DNA of 64,000 nucleotides, from positions 4,526,001-4,590,000 of the forward strand of contig NZ_CP027557.1 in assembly GCF_014854695.1 (NCBI RefSeq). The letters run 5' to 3'. Made by a program: the position numbers and the translations under genes. The notes below the pieces were generated by a model that made no database searches, was not told the origin of the DNA, and saw nothing but the letters and a program-made list of their open reading frames with translations. The stretch's first letter is position 1; the number at the start of each line of letters is the position of its first letter. Positions 28,014 through 37,196 of this stretch are shown in pieces. This DNA comes from Rhodococcus rhodochrous. GTDB taxonomy: Bacteria > Actinomycetota > Actinomycetes > Mycobacteriales > Mycobacteriaceae.

Positions 28014-28615
28014 CGAACGTCAGATCCTTCCCCGTCCGCGTCAACTCGACCTTCTGAAATGAGCTTGCAGTAGTCTTTCCAATACGGATGATTTATGAAC
28101 TCTGAAGCGAGAACACCAACGTGCACGACATCGACGTACGCTCCTTGCCGCCATACATGGTGTCGCCACCGCCCTTCCACAGACCAGCCGGCGTGAGTCG
28201 TAAAAATCTTGAGCGACGCTCTATTGTCAGCTCGAATGGACGCATACAGACGATTCAGTCCGACCTCGTGAAACGCGTATGTGCACGTGCTCAGAAGTAT
28301 ATCCGTTCCGTACCCTTTCCCGCGGTACACACCGGAAGCGATTTTGATACCCACTTCAGCGTTTCGATCATGCCAGTTGATGTTCCACAATCCGACAAGT
28401 CCGATCGGAACTCCATCGGCGCTCTCGACGATCCACCGCTGTGTGGTCCCGCCGCTAGAGCCGGACTCGAACCACCGCTTCTGCTCGTGGATCGATTTCG
28501 GGAACTCCCATCCACCAACCCCCGAACGCACTTCAGGATCCGCATTCATACGCACGATAAATTCTTGATCACCTAGTTCGATCGGCCGTATATTTACATA
28601 CTTACCGTGAAACAC
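28010..28615 (-). CDS. GNAT-family N-acetyltransferase (RimJ/RimL-like)
   Basis: This 201-residue GNAT protein has VNIRPIELGDQEFIVRMNAD at the start, the acetyl-CoA loop in ASGVYRGKGYGTDIL and the C-terminal LNRLYASIRADNRASLKIF typical of RimL-like enzymes. I take GTG 28615 as start because AGAGGGGG lies at good spacing; the open frame extends to a TTG at 28630. In this operon it could N-acetylate the 4-amino group made by one of the two PLP enzymes (the PglD or WecD role), though PglD itself belongs to another fold. Overlapping ends on both sides (14 and 4 bases) place it firmly in the operon. Confidence 0.87.
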   Translation of the reverse strand: MFHGKYVNIRPIELGDQEFIVRMNADPEVRSGVGGWEFPKSIHEQKRWFESGSSGGTTQRWIVESADGVPIGLVGLWNINWHDRNAEVGIKIASGVYRGKGYGTDILLSTCTYAFHEVGLNRLYASIRADNRASLKIFTTHAGWSVEGRWRHHVWRQGAYVDVVHVGVLASEFINHPYWKDYCKLISEGRVDADGEGSDVR

Positions 28616-29672
28616 GGCGCCCCCTCTCAAACTCGACTATCAAATCTATAATTCGCTGCATATCGCGGTGGTTGTACCTATGGTCAATCGGCATCGAAAG
28701 GACCGGGGACTTCCATCGCCTCCTCAATTCGGACTCCTTTGGAGGCGGCCAATGGATCGGGCAGTACACACCTTGAGCGGTCAGATGCGTCCTCAATTCC
28801 AGAACGCGGTCGGAAGAAACCACTAAGTATGGCGGCGCGGTCGTGACGGCCTCTCGGTTAACAATTCGGATCGAGGAAATGTCGTCGAGTCCTGCAGCGA
28901 GATACGTGGCATTCGATTCTCTACGGCGGGACAACGATTCGTAATCGAGGGAAGCCAAAAGTACTTCAGACTGCCTACTCATCGGCAGAATGTCAGAGAA
29001 CTCGTCGAGTATATTCTCGGCCCGCGCGTAAATGTCTAGAAATGCTTTGTCATTTCGATCGCCCCGAAGGTATGCAGCCTTCTGTTCCGCGGCGGTGAGC
29101 CGTAGACCGACGACCTCGGACAGCCCTCCCTGCTCGCGGTCGGGCTGCATGTAATCAAGACCGAATACGTACGCTCCGTCAGGCAATGGCAGCAGTTTCC
29201 GCAAGCTAGCGATCCTGTATGTGAACGAACTCGGCCGCGATTGAAGAATCGAATGCGTTTCGTCGGCGATTACAGGGGTGCCCGATTGTTCGATTGAGTT
29301 CAGTATTTTTTCAAGAGCGGGCGGCGTCCTTGCGCCGAATGTTTCGGAATGCAGGACCGGCGCAACGCCAAGGCGATCGATGGTGCTCTCGAGCGCTCCG
29401 GCAGACATGATCATCGACTCGTCGACATCTACATACTCGATACGCATGCCGCATCTCTCGAAAGGAACTGCCATGGTCCGGCAATGATGGAGCGGCATGT
29501 ATAGCGATGTCCAACCGTCTGCTGCCAGCTTCCGTGCCACCGCCGTCAGCGCCTGGCGACCCGCCGAGAGATACGCCGGTTCTGAATCGTGCACCCACGG
29601 AGGGGACGTGGGACGACCAATGAAGGCGTCACTGACGGGCTCGAATTCAGAGCCGATCTCACGTTCGAGCAT
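28602..29672 (-). CDS. Divergent PLP-dependent aminotransferase (DegT/AAT-I fold)
   Basis: A 356-residue protein with the fold-type I layout: SAGRQALTAVARKL at the cofactor phosphate site, WTSLYMPLHHCRTMAVPFERCGMRIEYVD as in DegT enzymes, PVIADETHSI (the Asp that contacts the pyridine ring) and a probable Schiff-base lysine in YRIASLRKLLPLPDG. Late segment: VYCPIHWPPP. It is divergent from the DegT enzyme at 22690, so the operon has two different PLP enzymes, perhaps for two amino sugars or one non-sugar substituent. Start: ATG 29672 behind GGAGAG. I cannot assign the substrate. Confidence 0.78.
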   Translation of the reverse strand: MLEREIGSEFEPVSDAFIGRPTSPPWVHDSEPAYLSAGRQALTAVARKLAADGWTSLYMPLHHCRTMAVPFERCGMRIEYVDVDESMIMSAGALESTIDRLGVAPVLHSETFGARTPPALEKILNSIEQSGTPVIADETHSILQSRPSSFTYRIASLRKLLPLPDGAYVFGLDYMQPDREQGGLSEVVGLRLTAAEQKAAYLRGDRNDKAFLDIYARAENILDEFSDILPMSRQSEVLLASLDYESLSRRRESNATYLAAGLDDISSIRIVNREAVTTAPPYLVVSSDRVLELRTHLTAQGVYCPIHWPPPKESELRRRWKSPVLSMPIDHRYNHRDMQRIIDLIVEFERGRRVSR

Positions 29673-29690
29673 CGGCGCTCTCCTGGCCGA

Positions 29691-30326
29691 TCATACTGTC
29701 GACCCTTGTCCGAGGTCATCTACCTGTGCACTGGTTTGATCTGTTAGCTGTCCGCTACCCTTAAACGCGGCAGGCACTGTTCGCAGTATTAGTCCGAGAT
29801 CGGTGAGGAAACGGATCTTCTCGGTGTACTCGACATCCGACTTTATACGTACGCTCCAGGTGGCATTGTTTCGGTAGCGGATCTGCGCGAGGCCTGTGAG
29901 ACCTGGTGTCACGTTAAGACGTCGGCGCTGAAAATCAGTATAGCGCACGGCTTGATCGGGAATTGTAGGACGAGGCCCGACAAAACTCATTTCTCCGCGA
30001 AAAATATTCCATAGTTGCGGTATTTCATCCAGACTCAACCGACGTAGCATCTTCCCACTGCGCGTGATCCTGTCGCTGGTAGGATAATTCTTCATCAGTT
30101 CTTCCGTCCCGACGAGCATCGTACGCAATTTATGCAATCTGAATTCTTGCCCATGACGCCCAACCCGCGTCTGATGAAAATACACTGGACCCGGCGAGTC
30201 CACCTTGACGGCAAGTACACACAATGCGTGAATAGGAGCTGTAAGGACGAGAAGAGCGGCGCTGGCGCACGCGTCGAAGATTCGCTTGCCTCGCCGCTGA
30301 TAGAACGTCTTGGGAGAGTTCGACAT
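29691..30326 (-). CDS. Undecaprenyl-phosphate sugar phosphotransferase (PglC-type, small monotopic)
   Basis: This 211-residue membrane protein starts glycan assembly by moving a sugar-1-phosphate from a UDP-sugar to undecaprenyl phosphate. It is the minimal phosphoglycosyl transferase form: one N-terminal re-entrant hydrophobic segment (ACASAALLVLTAPIHALCVL), SPGPVYFHQTRVGRHG, FRLHKLRTM, the catalytic LRRLSLDEIPQLWNIFRGEM and VGPRP, then LNVTPGLTGLAQI. Start: ATG 30326 directly behind AAGGAGG and overlapping the upstream stop by one base; the upstream part of the open frame is not coding. A PglC-like enzyme beside PglF-like and DegT enzymes suggests the first sugar is a UDP-diacetamido-type sugar, but UDP-L-FucNAc is also possible. 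Confidence 0.93.
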   Translation of the reverse strand: MSNSPKTFYQRRGKRIFDACASAALLVLTAPIHALCVLAVKVDSPGPVYFHQTRVGRHGQEFRLHKLRTMLVGTEELMKNYPTSDRITRSGKMLRRLSLDEIPQLWNIFRGEMSFVGPRPTIPDQAVRYTDFQRRRLNVTPGLTGLAQIRYRNNATWSVRIKSDVEYTEKIRFLTDLGLILRTVPAAFKGSGQLTDQTSAQVDDLGQGSTV

Positions 30327-31381
30327 CACTTGACCTCCTTGCGGTACGCAGGGAAGAAACGCAGGTCCTGCAATTGGGAAACGGTGACTCCCTGCCTGCG
30401 AGCCGATGCCGCTACGGCATTCTCGTACGCAGCGTCGTCGACGATCACGCCAGCCGCAGTGTAGTTCCGTTGGTCTCCGCCGAATCCGCGCTTGAACCGT
30501 TCCAAGCCGTCTCCAGGCTGTACACCCCCACCCAAGAAGACGCCCCGCGCTCCGGTATGCGCGGCGTGTTCCAGCAGCTTCCACAGAAGGAGACTGGTCG
30601 CTCCGGCACGTGTGCCGTCACGGGACGATCCCGAAAGGTGGTAATGGAGAACGCCATGGTGTGCCATGAACAACGAAGCCGCCTGGATCTCTCCTTCTCC
30701 ACTGCGAACTGTCGCGATGAGCAGAGAACTCTCCAGCTTTTCGTGAAGAATGCGGTAGTACTCGTCGTCAAACAAGTAGTAGCGGCGAGCGTTTACTTTT
30801 GCCATTGTCTGCGCGTAAATCGTTCTGAACGCAGAGCCGGCCTGTAGATCCTCGAGAGAAACAGAACGAATATCGACGGACATCCCGGTGCGGTTCGCCT
30901 TGCGGATTGCAGTCCGTGCACGGCCCTCCATTCTCTTCCACAAGGTGTCCACGTCGTCCGTATCTATGAAGTAGGTCGGGTGCGCCTCGACGACTAGAAC
31001 GGATAGGGCAGGTAGCGGCGCTTGGTTCACCAACGGAGAGCGGCGCAAAAACAGTGAAATGACGCCTTCTTCCCGAAGTACTTCGAGAGTTCTGTCCCAG
31101 AGGCTGGTGACTTCAGAAACCGACAGGTCGGGGTGAGCGTACGCCCCGGAGTAACCGTATGGAGAGACCGCGTCCACTCCTCCGGAAAGCACAGGACGCA
31201 AGATCAGGGGGATCTGCCATCGACCATCCGCCCCGTATACCAGGCACCACTCTCCGCGCTCGGAGTGTTGAGCAGCCGCACCGTACGCACTCGTGAAGTA
31301 AATGTCGGGGGCACCTGGGTCGAGCACCGAAGCGGCCGAGCCTGTTACAAGTTCGACCGCGAGGTCTAGTCCAGCAACCAT
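30326..31381 (-). CDS. FemAB/BioF2-like GNAT-domain protein
   Basis: A 351-residue protein of the double-GNAT type found in FemA/FemX peptide-bridge enzymes and in capsule-locus proteins. Marks: LFLRRSPLVNQ, MEGRARTAIRKANRTGM near residue 160, FDDEYYRILHEKLE, GEGEIQAASLFMAHHGVLHYHLSG, and GARGVFLGGGVQPGDGLERFKRGFGGD near the end. FemAB enzymes use aminoacyl-tRNA; the relatives in polysaccharide operons are mostly uncharacterised acyl or aminoacyl transferases. It overlaps both neighbours (1 and 16 bases). A role in decorating the amino sugar is inferred from context. Confidence 0.8.
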   Translation of the reverse strand: MVAGLDLAVELVTGSAASVLDPGAPDIYFTSAYGAAAQHSERGEWCLVYGADGRWQIPLILRPVLSGGVDAVSPYGYSGAYAHPDLSVSEVTSLWDRTLEVLREEGVISLFLRRSPLVNQAPLPALSVLVVEAHPTYFIDTDDVDTLWKRMEGRARTAIRKANRTGMSVDIRSVSLEDLQAGSAFRTIYAQTMAKVNARRYYLFDDEYYRILHEKLESSLLIATVRSGEGEIQAASLFMAHHGVLHYHLSGSSRDGTRAGATSLLLWKLLEHAAHTGARGVFLGGGVQPGDGLERFKRGFGGDQRNYTAAGVIVDDAAYENAVAASARRQGVTVSQLQDLRFFPAYRKEVK

Positions 31382-32334
31382 TTGAAATAACTTTCAGGAT
31401 CGAACGGTGCGGGGTCTGCAATGAGATCGGTATCAAGCGCACGATCTACGGCGTCCGCGAGGCTCTCGTCATCCGCGTATTGGAATCCGAAGAGTGCTCC
31501 TCCCGCAATATCGCGATTGTGGGCGATGTCTTGAGCTATGACAGGTATGCCGGCGGCTCGCGCTTCAGCCAACGGGTAGCCGAACGACTCCACCAACGTC
31601 GGGTAATACACCGCCGCGCAGGTGCTGTAGATCTCCTCCAGGTCCTCGCGTGGCAGGACGCCGCAGAATCTGAACAACTTCCTTTCGCGCAGTTTCGGCG
31701 GGGCATCCGCTGGTGACATGGTCATCACAACTTCGATGTCTTCGCGACCCGAGAGCGCGCGAGCTATGGCAGTGAGGTGTGTATCCAGGTCTTTGTACGG
31801 GGAAGGAACAACCGGACACAAGATGACTTTGCGTCCTTCACCGGTGGGTCGTCTCCTAGGTGGCTGCAGGAGCGGATGGAATCGAACGACTACACGATCA
31901 TGCAGTTTCGGGTGCACGCGCAGCACACGTTCAGCCATCGACTGGGAGGGTACGACCAGCAGGTCGGATCGGAGTAGCGCAGCTCGAACAATCGGGATCT
32001 GCGCACGGAACTTGGGGGAGAAATGCTGTCGGCTCGCCGCCCATTCCTCGTCGCTCAAGAAGTGGTTGGCGTTACGAAGAAGAGTCCATCTCTCCTTACC
32101 CGCCGTCAGGGTGCCTACATTGTTCGCAGCTACAACCTTCGCGGCACCACGTGCTACGAGTTCTCGTCGCACCAACCACGAGGGTGTCACATACTCGTCG
32201 AACCCAATGGGAACATTAGGAGGAAGCTTGCCGTGTTCCTCGAGTGCGAGGTACTGCCCGCGGAATCGACCGGCACCGCCGACCGTGCCGCCGGCAAAGT
32301 CGATCACAGTGGAATCGCCGACCGAGGTTCTCAC
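31366..32334 (-). CDS. Glycosyltransferase family 4 (GT-B)
   Basis: A 322-residue retaining glycosyltransferase. The C-terminal nucleotide-sugar half has VILCPVVPSPYKDLDTHL and the EX7E segment YYPTLVESFGYPLAEARAAGIPVIAQD. The N-terminal acceptor half is short but contains VVPSQSMAERVLRVHP. It starts at GTG 32334 in a GTGA overlap with the dehydrogenase stop, and its end overlaps the next gene by 16 bases. It should add one sugar of the repeat unit in the cytoplasm; donor and linkage cannot be read from sequence. Confidence 0.9.
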   Translation of the reverse strand: MRTSVGDSTVIDFAGGTVGGAGRFRGQYLALEEHGKLPPNVPIGFDEYVTPSWLVRRELVARGAAKVVAANNVGTLTAGKERWTLLRNANHFLSDEEWAASRQHFSPKFRAQIPIVRAALLRSDLLVVPSQSMAERVLRVHPKLHDRVVVRFHPLLQPPRRRPTGEGRKVILCPVVPSPYKDLDTHLTAIARALSGREDIEVVMTMSPADAPPKLRERKLFRFCGVLPREDLEEIYSTCAAVYYPTLVESFGYPLAEARAAGIPVIAQDIAHNRDIAGGALFGFQYADDESLADAVDRALDTDLIADPAPFDPESYFKWLLD

Positions 32335-33602
32335 AACTTCACCACGCTGGGTCCAACGACGACATTACGCGTGTCAAGGACCGGGTAGCCTCTCTGTGTC
32401 AATATCTCCAGGTCCAGTTCGTCGTGATCCGTGATGACTATCGCTAGATCCCACCCGCGTGCACTGGACTCACTCAGACCGGTTCGAGTGACGCCTTCGG
32501 GCCACCTCGCTTCATCGACGAAGGGATCGACTCCGGCGACATTGGCACCGCGCTCGAGTAGCAACGAAGCAACTTTCAACGCAGGAGACTCCCGTACGTC
32601 ACCCGTTCCCTTCTTGTACGAGAGCCCGACCAGCAGAATGGATGCTCCACGCACCGACTTGCACGCGTCATTGAGTAGATCAGTCGCACGCTGCACCACG
32701 TAGCTCGGCATCTGATCGTTCACGTCGTTGGCCAACTCCACGAATCGGAAATTTTGCCCCAGACGTCTGCGCACCTGCCAGGAAAGATACGAGGGGTCAA
32801 CAGGCAAGCAATGGCCGCCGACACCCGGGCCAGGCGTAAACCGCATAAATCCAAAGGGTTTCGACGCAGCTGCGTCAATTGCTTCCCAGATATCGATTCC
32901 GAGCTGGTGCGCAAATACGGCGAGTTCGTTGACGAGTGCGATATTGACGTGACGGAACGTGTTCTCGAGAAGCTTAGTCAACTCGGCCTCACGTGTCCCC
33001 GACACGGGGACCGTCGTTTCGATGAGTGAACCGAAGAACTCGTTCACACGCTGGAGGGATTCGTCGTTGATTCCAGATACGACTTTCGGAGTCTCTACAA
33101 ACCCGTACGAAGGATTTCCCGGGTCGATACGTTCGGGCGAGTAACCAACGAAAAAGTCCTCGCCGGCACGAAGCCCGGACCCCTCTTCGAGAATCGGTAC
33201 CATGAGCTCTTCGGTCGTGCCAGGATAGGTCGTCGATTCGAGAATCACAGTACAGCCAGGACTGACGTGCACCATAAGATCGCGTGCCGAAAGTTCGATG
33301 AAAGTGAGGTCGGGCAATGTTTCTCGCAGAGGCGTAGGAACACTTACCACCGCGTAGTCGAATCCCTCAGCTGCTTCGTACGAACTGCTGGGTCGGTAAT
33401 TCTGCGACTCGAGCACACGGCGGAGGCGTTCGGAAGACACGTCTTCGACATAGCTCTTCCCGGCCTGCAACGACTCGACACGACGCGGATCGATATCGAT
33501 ACCGACGACCTCGTAGCCAACCTCGGCCGCCCGAACGGCAACGGGAAGACCGACGTAGCCTTGTCCGATCACGACGACCTTCTTCGGCTTACTGGCGTTC
33601 AT
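32331..33602 (-). CDS. UDP-N-acetylsugar/UDP-glucose 6-dehydrogenase (WecC/WbpA/WbpO-like)
   Basis: This 423-residue NAD-dependent enzyme oxidises C6 of a UDP-sugar in two steps to a UDP-uronic acid. The N-terminal Rossmann motif is VVVIGQGYVGLPVAVRAA. The middle domain has ENTFRHVNIALVNELA and ASKPFGFMRFTPGPGVGGHC, with the catalytic Cys in GGHCLPVDP. The C-terminal domain has GLSYKKGTGDVRESPAL. The features fit the WecC/WbpA group (UDP-ManNAc or UDP-GlcNAc dehydrogenases) better than Ugd. ATGA overlap with the upstream glycosyltransferase. It implies an acidic sugar in the repeat unit. Confidence 0.93.
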   Translation of the reverse strand: MNASKPKKVVVIGQGYVGLPVAVRAAEVGYEVVGIDIDPRRVESLQAGKSYVEDVSSERLRRVLESQNYRPSSSYEAAEGFDYAVVSVPTPLRETLPDLTFIELSARDLMVHVSPGCTVILESTTYPGTTEELMVPILEEGSGLRAGEDFFVGYSPERIDPGNPSYGFVETPKVVSGINDESLQRVNEFFGSLIETTVPVSGTREAELTKLLENTFRHVNIALVNELAVFAHQLGIDIWEAIDAAASKPFGFMRFTPGPGVGGHCLPVDPSYLSWQVRRRLGQNFRFVELANDVNDQMPSYVVQRATDLLNDACKSVRGASILLVGLSYKKGTGDVRESPALKVASLLLERGANVAGVDPFVDEARWPEGVTRTGLSESSARGWDLAIVITDHDELDLEILTQRGYPVLDTRNVVVGPSVVKL

Positions 33603-34939
33603 GCTTGGATCTCCTTCTCAGGAACAACTGCGGAGCGGAGAAGGTCGGCGAGTTTGGCCCCCCCTGACTCTTCGGACAGTTCGGTCTCGCTCGCCTCCAA
33701 CGACGAACGGGCCATCGCTGTCAACTCTTCTGCGTCGGCTATCGAAAACGATTTGAACGCTTGGGCAATGGACTGGACATCATCAGGCTCAGCAACGTGG
33801 CCGAGCTTCCAATTCTGAACAAAATTCGCCCCATCACCCGCGAGAACGCCAAGAATAGGACGTCCCAATCTGGTTATGGTTTGCAATTTGCTTGGGAATG
33901 TCGCCTCGAACAAGGGGTCGCTCGCAAGGCTGACGATCGACACGTCTGCAGCCAGCGTCATCGCAGCTGCGGTTTCACTATCCACCCGCGGGTATACGTG
34001 AACTTGCGCAAGCGAGGCAGCCATGCTCTGCACGTTCTCTTTGGACACGCCATCTCCTACTAGGACAAGATGGTGACCTTCGCCGAGACCAGCGCTGTCG
34101 AACCCCTCAACTAGTGCCTCAAGATTCTGCGCAGGACCGAAGTTTCCTGCATAAAGATATATGGTTGCCCCAGTAGGAATATCGAACTGACGGTGCAGAT
34201 TTCGGCGTTGCTCTTCAGCATCTCCCACCAGAGAGCTCGGCGTAATGGTGTCATCCAGCCAGTTGTAGATCGTCGAAATCTTCTCCGGCGGCACGCCTCT
34301 GGCGACAAGCATTTCCTTCGCTCCAGGGCAGATTGTGACGATGTGGTCGGCCGCCCAATATGTCAGGTTGACGAACCTAGTCAGCGCTAGATTGATGACC
34401 TTCGCGATCAGTGACTTTTCGATGAAGCCGGAATTCAGAACGGAGTCCGGCCAAATGTCTTGAACGTGAAGGACAAACGGCGTGCCGAATACGAGTCGGG
34501 CGACGAGGGCCGGAAAGGCCGTTGTCGCAGGTGAGGAATACACAAGCAGAACGTCGTCGTGGCGAAGATGCCGCATTGCTCCTACTGTTGACGCCAATGC
34601 AAAAGATGCATATCCGACAAAACGTCCGAGAACGCCACGGCCACGATACGGGAATTCGGGGTAATGGTGGACCGCGATTCCATTGCTGACCTCAGCCGTT
34701 GGTTTCCATGCACGATAACCCGAAGTAACCTTACCCGACGGGTAATGCGGTATGCCGGTGTAAACGCGCAATTCGAAACCACGCTTATTTAAGCTCTGCG
34801 CGACACTTGCCGCAACCCCCGCAGGCTCAGGCGGATACCACTGAGTGACATATCCGACACGTGGGGGTGCGGTCCGTGCGAAATCTGCACGTGCGTTCCG
34901 GCGGTGGAACACTTTCGCGCTCCTTGCTCCTTTTCTCAT
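33599..34939 (-). CDS. Glycosyltransferase family 4, WbuB-like (predicted L-FucNAc transferase)
   Basis: A 446-residue GT4 enzyme resembling WbuB, which adds L-FucNAc in several O-antigen systems. Marks: RVGYVTQWYPPEPAGVAASV at the N-terminus, VLHVQDIWPDSVLNSGF, IYNWLDDT, YLYAGNFGPAQNLEALVEG, the EX7E-like FEATFPSKLQTITRLGRPIL and GHVAEPDD. It directly follows CapEFG, the same gene order as in L-FucNAc-containing loci, which supports the donor assignment. Start chosen at ATG 34939 for its ATGA overlap with capG; an ATG at 34957 is also open. Confidence 0.88.
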   Translation of the reverse strand: MRKGARSAKVFHRRNARADFARTAPPRVGYVTQWYPPEPAGVAASVAQSLNKRGFELRVYTGIPHYPSGKVTSGYRAWKPTAEVSNGIAVHHYPEFPYRGRGVLGRFVGYASFALASTVGAMRHLRHDDVLLVYSSPATTAFPALVARLVFGTPFVLHVQDIWPDSVLNSGFIEKSLIAKVINLALTRFVNLTYWAADHIVTICPGAKEMLVARGVPPEKISTIYNWLDDTITPSSLVGDAEEQRRNLHRQFDIPTGATIYLYAGNFGPAQNLEALVEGFDSAGLGEGHHLVLVGDGVSKENVQSMAASLAQVHVYPRVDSETAAAMTLAADVSIVSLASDPLFEATFPSKLQTITRLGRPILGVLAGDGANFVQNWKLGHVAEPDDVQSIAQAFKSFSIADAEELTAMARSSLEASETELSEESGGAKLADLLRSAVVPEKEIQA

Positions 34940-36054
34940 ACCCTTATACCAGCCCATTGGTGGCTTCTATGCGCGGTAGAAAGAATGAAAGATACCGCGC
35001 GCCGCGAGCAATCACTGATCTCGTAGTCTTCCGGATAGGCGGGGGACATTCGCTCCATCCGTGAACTTTCGGTCACAAAGCGCACGGCATCCACGCAGTC
35101 ATCAGGGTTCAACCCGGTCATGACGATATGCCCGGAATCCAGAGCCTCCGGACGTTCGATCGAGTCGCGTAACGTGATCGCCGGAAACGCGAGCAGACTT
35201 GATTCCTCACTGATGGTGCCACTGTCTGACAGGACAACATAAGCGTCCCGCTGGAGCCGGAGGTAATCAAAGAATCCGAGAGGTTCAGAATAGTCCACGC
35301 CATCTACGACGCGGCCCAGGGCCTCTAGGCGTTTCCGGGTACGTGGATGCGTGCTGAAAATGATCGGGAGACCGGTGTACTTTCGAACGGCATCGAGGCA
35401 ATCCAACAGCTGATTCAGTCGGGCAGGCAGGTCGACGTTCTCCTCCCGGTGAGCGCTCACGACCACGTAACCATTCTCTTTGAGACCGCGACTCGAAAGG
35501 ACTGTGCTGGCTTCGATCCCCGGCCGCGCATCGGTCAGCACTTCTCGCATCGGTGAGCCCGTCTTGAGGATGCGCCGCGGTTCCAAACCCTCTCTCAGGA
35601 GGTTTCTGCGCGCGTGCTCCGTGTACACCAGGTTGAAATCACTCACATGGTCGACGAGCTTGCGGTTCGTCTCCTCCGGAACGTTCTGATCGAAGCACCG
35701 GTTGCCGGCTTCCATGTGGTACACCGGCACTTTGAGTCGACGCGCCATCAAAGCAGCAATGCACGAATTCGTATCGCCGAGAACGAGCACCGCATCCGGT
35801 CGCTCCTCTTGGATCACCTTCTCTGCGCCGATCAGGATCCCGCCGAGAGCTGATCCGAGGGAAGACGTGTCAACGTTGAGGAAGTGGTCGGGAGCCCGTA
35901 GTCCCATTTCGTCGAAGAAGACACCGTTGAGCGTGTAGTCGTAATTCTGTCCGGTGTGGACCAACACGTGGTTCACGGTGCGGTCGAGGAGTTTCATCGT
36001 CGCAGACAAGCGAATAATCTCCGGACGAGTACCGACGATAGTCATGACCTTCAT
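34936..36054 (-). CDS. capG: UDP-N-acetyl 2-epimerase of the L-FucNAc pathway (CapG/FnlC)
   Basis: A non-hydrolysing 2-epimerase of 372 residues that makes UDP-L-FucNAc from the C2 epimer produced by CapF. Marks of the WecB/CapG family: TIVGTRPEIIRLSATMKLL, VHTGQNYDYTLNG, VLVLGDTNSCIAALMARRL, VYHMEAGNRCFDQNVPEE, HREENVD and LSDSGTISEESSLLAFPAI. Placement immediately after capE and capF, with ATGA overlap, separates it from the UDP-GlcNAc 2-epimerase role of WecB. No second 2-epimerase is present in the window. Confidence 0.93.
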   Translation of the reverse strand: MKVMTIVGTRPEIIRLSATMKLLDRTVNHVLVHTGQNYDYTLNGVFFDEMGLRAPDHFLNVDTSSLGSALGGILIGAEKVIQEERPDAVLVLGDTNSCIAALMARRLKVPVYHMEAGNRCFDQNVPEETNRKLVDHVSDFNLVYTEHARRNLLREGLEPRRILKTGSPMREVLTDARPGIEASTVLSSRGLKENGYVVVSAHREENVDLPARLNQLLDCLDAVRKYTGLPIIFSTHPRTRKRLEALGRVVDGVDYSEPLGFFDYLRLQRDAYVVLSDSGTISEESSLLAFPAITLRDSIERPEALDSGHIVMTGLNPDDCVDAVRFVTESSRMERMSPAYPEDYEISDCSRRAVSFILSTAHRSHQWAGIRV

Positions 36055-37196
36055 TGGCTGCTCCCATCCATCTCCCGCATGCGCACAGGCTCATCGGACA
36101 CCTTCGCGGGGAACGTGTCGGGATCAGTAGGGTCATAGGGTTCGCTGATCCAGAACAGCGTAATCATCTCTTCCTCGCCGATATTCTCGATCGAATGTGT
36201 CCAACCGGTGGGCATGTCCACGACCACGGGATTGTCACCGGTCACTGGGTACTCGACGACGCGATCGGTGACCATGTGGCGTAGCCGCATAAGTCCATTG
36301 CCCTTCACGACCACGAAGCGTTCGGCCTTGCGCAGATGGAAGTGATCTCCACGCCGGATACCTGGCTTTGTCGTAGAGAACGAAGACTGACTCGCACCAC
36401 CTAGGCTGCGCGTGATCTCCACGAAGGTTCCGCGTGAGTCGCTGTGCTGTGCAAGAGGGATCGGTAGATGGTCTGGAAATAACGCCGCGCTCAAGGTGTT
36501 GAACAGACGCATCTCGAAGGCCGACGAGAGGTCCGGAAACACTCCGTAGCGATACACCGCATATTGAGCTGCCAGGATCTCGGCCACGTCCGAGATCCGT
36601 ACATCGAACCCCTCAAGTGGGTGCACTTCGGGAGAGTCCCCGAGAAGACCGATGAGGTGCTCGGCTGCATCCTGCGCATGTACGAGCCGGATCGTGCGGT
36701 CGTTCTCCACAACCGGATCCTCACCTGCGACGACCTTTGCCACGAAGGTCGCCACGAACGAGTTGTAATAAGGACGTCCGCCCTCGCCGAACAGATTCGG
36801 AAAGCGGACATCAAAAAATTGACTGCCTCGCCCCTCTGCGCTTTTTCGAAGCACTGCGGCCGCTGCTGCCTTCCCTCTACCATAAGGATTATCGAGGTCC
36901 GCTTGGATCGAGTTTGCGTAGACGATATCGGCAGTAGAGCGGACGCGATCAAGAGAATCGCTCAACAAACGCGCAAGTTCCACGTTTCCTTGCTCGACCT
37001 GGTCGTCGGCAGCGCGGTTCACTCCTGCCAGATGAAAAACTACGTCTACACCGGCCAATGCATCATCGAGCAATAGGTCCGATGAGGTCTCACGACGAGT
37101 GATCGTCGAGATATCCCACTCAGGGCGGTATGCCTTGATTGCCAACTGGAGGTGTGTCCCGAGAAAACCGGCGGCGCCTGTAATACCCACCTTCAC
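36051..37196 (-). CDS. capF: Bifunctional UDP-sugar epimerase/reductase with cupin domain (CapF/FnlB)
   Basis: In Staphylococcus aureus capsule synthesis CapF epimerises C3 (cupin domain) and reduces C4 (SDR domain) of the CapE product. Both domains are visible in this 381-residue protein: an N-terminal SDR part with GITGAAGFLGTHL, VFHLAGVN and the catalytic YGRGK, and a C-terminal cupin with GDHFHLRKAERFVVVKGNG and MPTGWTHSIENIG supplying metal ligands. It overlaps both capE and capG by 4 bases. This fused two-domain form is diagnostic for the UDP-L-FucNAc pathway. Confidence 0.95.
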   Translation of the reverse strand: MKVGITGAAGFLGTHLQLAIKAYRPEWDISTITRRETSSDLLLDDALAGVDVVFHLAGVNRAADDQVEQGNVELARLLSDSLDRVRSTADIVYANSIQADLDNPYGRGKAAAAAVLRKSAEGRGSQFFDVRFPNLFGEGGRPYYNSFVATFVAKVVAGEDPVVENDRTIRLVHAQDAAEHLIGLLGDSPEVHPLEGFDVRISDVAEILAAQYAVYRYGVFPDLSSAFEMRLFNTLSAALFPDHLPIPLAQHSDSRGTFVEITRSLGGASQSSFSTTKPGIRRGDHFHLRKAERFVVVKGNGLMRLRHMVTDRVVEYPVTGDNPVVVDMPTGWTHSIENIGEEEMITLFWISEPYDPTDPDTFPAKVSDEPVRMREMDGSSQ

